A DNA stretch of 5,372 nucleotides, from assembly GCA_012032575.1 (NCBI GenBank), contig JAAUSP010000541.1, positions 1-5,372 of the forward strand. Reading direction: 5' to 3'. Position numbers and translations under genes: made by a program. This document shows, one piece after another, positions 5,105 to 5,372 of this stretch. Source of the DNA: Anaerolineales bacterium (GTDB taxonomy: Bacteria; Chloroflexota; Anaerolineae; 4572-78; J111). The notes under the pieces were generated by a model that was not told where the DNA came from, searched no databases, and saw only the letters and a list, made by a program, of their open reading frames with translations. Position 1 is the first letter of the stretch. Each line of letters opens with the position of its first letter.

Positions 5105-5209
5105 CCCTCACCCCCAACCCCTCTCCCTCTGGGAGAGGGGAGGAAGAGATAGTTCCCTCTCCCTTTGGGAGAGGCTGCCGAGTGTGGAGCACCCAGCGTG
5201 GGGTGAGGG
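5105..5209. repeat. Multi-branched intergenic repeat with two hairpins inside an outer stem
   Basis: The outer arms ccctcacccc (5105-5114) and ggggtgaggg (5200-5209) are perfect 10-bp complements. Inside are a perfect 10-bp hairpin (5118-5127/5131-5140, loop tct) and a perfect 8-bp hairpin (5156-5163/5167-5174, loop ttt) with closely related sequences. Past the outer stem, the plus strand reads ttatttatt, so the whole could terminate ettA transcription. I recognise the CCCTCACCCCCAACCCCTCT type of sequence as a very common bacterial intergenic repeat, from memory. Confidence 0.7.
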
Positions 5210-5234
5210 TTATTTATTAAAATAAGGGGGGAAA

Positions 5235-5372
5235 ATGATACTGCAAGCTGTTCGACTTCGTTTACAGGTTAGTCTGCTTATTGTTCTGGTATTAGGAGGG
5301 GTCGGGTTGATCCTGCTGCGCCTGGCCCGGTTTATGCCGGAGGGGTGGTTGGTACAGGCAGCGCGGCAAGCT
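5235..5372 (+). CDS. Membrane-anchored or exported protein, N-terminal fragment (runs off right edge)
   Basis: 46 codons are open from ATG 5235 to the edge, preceded by AAGGGGGG (5224-5231). After MILQAVRLRLQ, with Arg7 and Arg9 on the cytoplasmic side, there is a hydrophobic helix at about residues 12-28 (VSLLIVLVLGGVGLILL). Arg29 and Arg32 follow it, then FMPEGWLVQAARQ. This fits a single membrane anchor or an uncleaved signal, with the remainder beyond the edge. The basic residues on both sides leave the topology uncertain. It shares the strand of ettA but is 227 nt away across a repeat, so it is probably a separate unit. I do not recognise the family from this part. Confidence 0.7.
   Translation, partial: MILQAVRLRLQVSLLIVLVLGGVGLILLRLARFMPEGWLVQAARQA

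Overview
The window most resembles accessory or ordinary chromosome of a Chloroflexota bacterium (Anaerolineae-like). This is inferred from three things: an effector-associated-domain (EAD) protein of the kind abundant in that phylum, an HU-like protein with a C-terminal DUF4469-type Ig fold, and several dispersed intergenic stem-loop repeats. No rRNA, tRNA or other taxonomic marker is present, so the assignment is tentative.

Left part (1-1386, all minus strand, visibly AT-richer than the right half): a two-gene unit. The upstream gene (340-1386) encodes a small alpha-helical EAD fused to a nucleoside-phosphorylase/MTA-SAH-nucleosidase-fold domain. After 38 nt comes a second gene, read from a GTG start at 301 and running off the left edge, with one transmembrane helix and a Ser/Thr/Pro-rich linker. 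The pair looks like part of a counter-invader or 'conflict' system in which EADs recruit effectors to NTPase sensors. No sensor ATPase is in the window. The phosphorylase domain lacks the usual catalytic Asp, which makes it the most interesting protein here.

Middle (1387-3327): a gene-free AT-rich stretch, then 23-bp tandem palindromic units (1741-1808), a strong 13-bp hairpin (1825-1856) and two sibling stem-loop elements (1895-2005). Next is a minus-strand HU/DUF4469 gene (2731 to 2029) broken by a one-base frame change in a run of five C (2280-2284). A second gene-free stretch of about 580 nt follows. It holds a good sigma70-type promoter (2921-2949), a 24-codon possible leader ORF, and three roughly concentric inverted repeats.

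Right part (3328-5372, plus strand, GC-rich): a complete, textbook ettA gene (ABC-F translational throttle). It is followed by a multi-branched intergenic repeat (5105-5209) and the first 46 codons of a membrane-anchored or exported protein that runs off the right edge. The ettA gene is housekeeping. The conflict-type pair and the frameshifted HU gene are separate units that read the other way.
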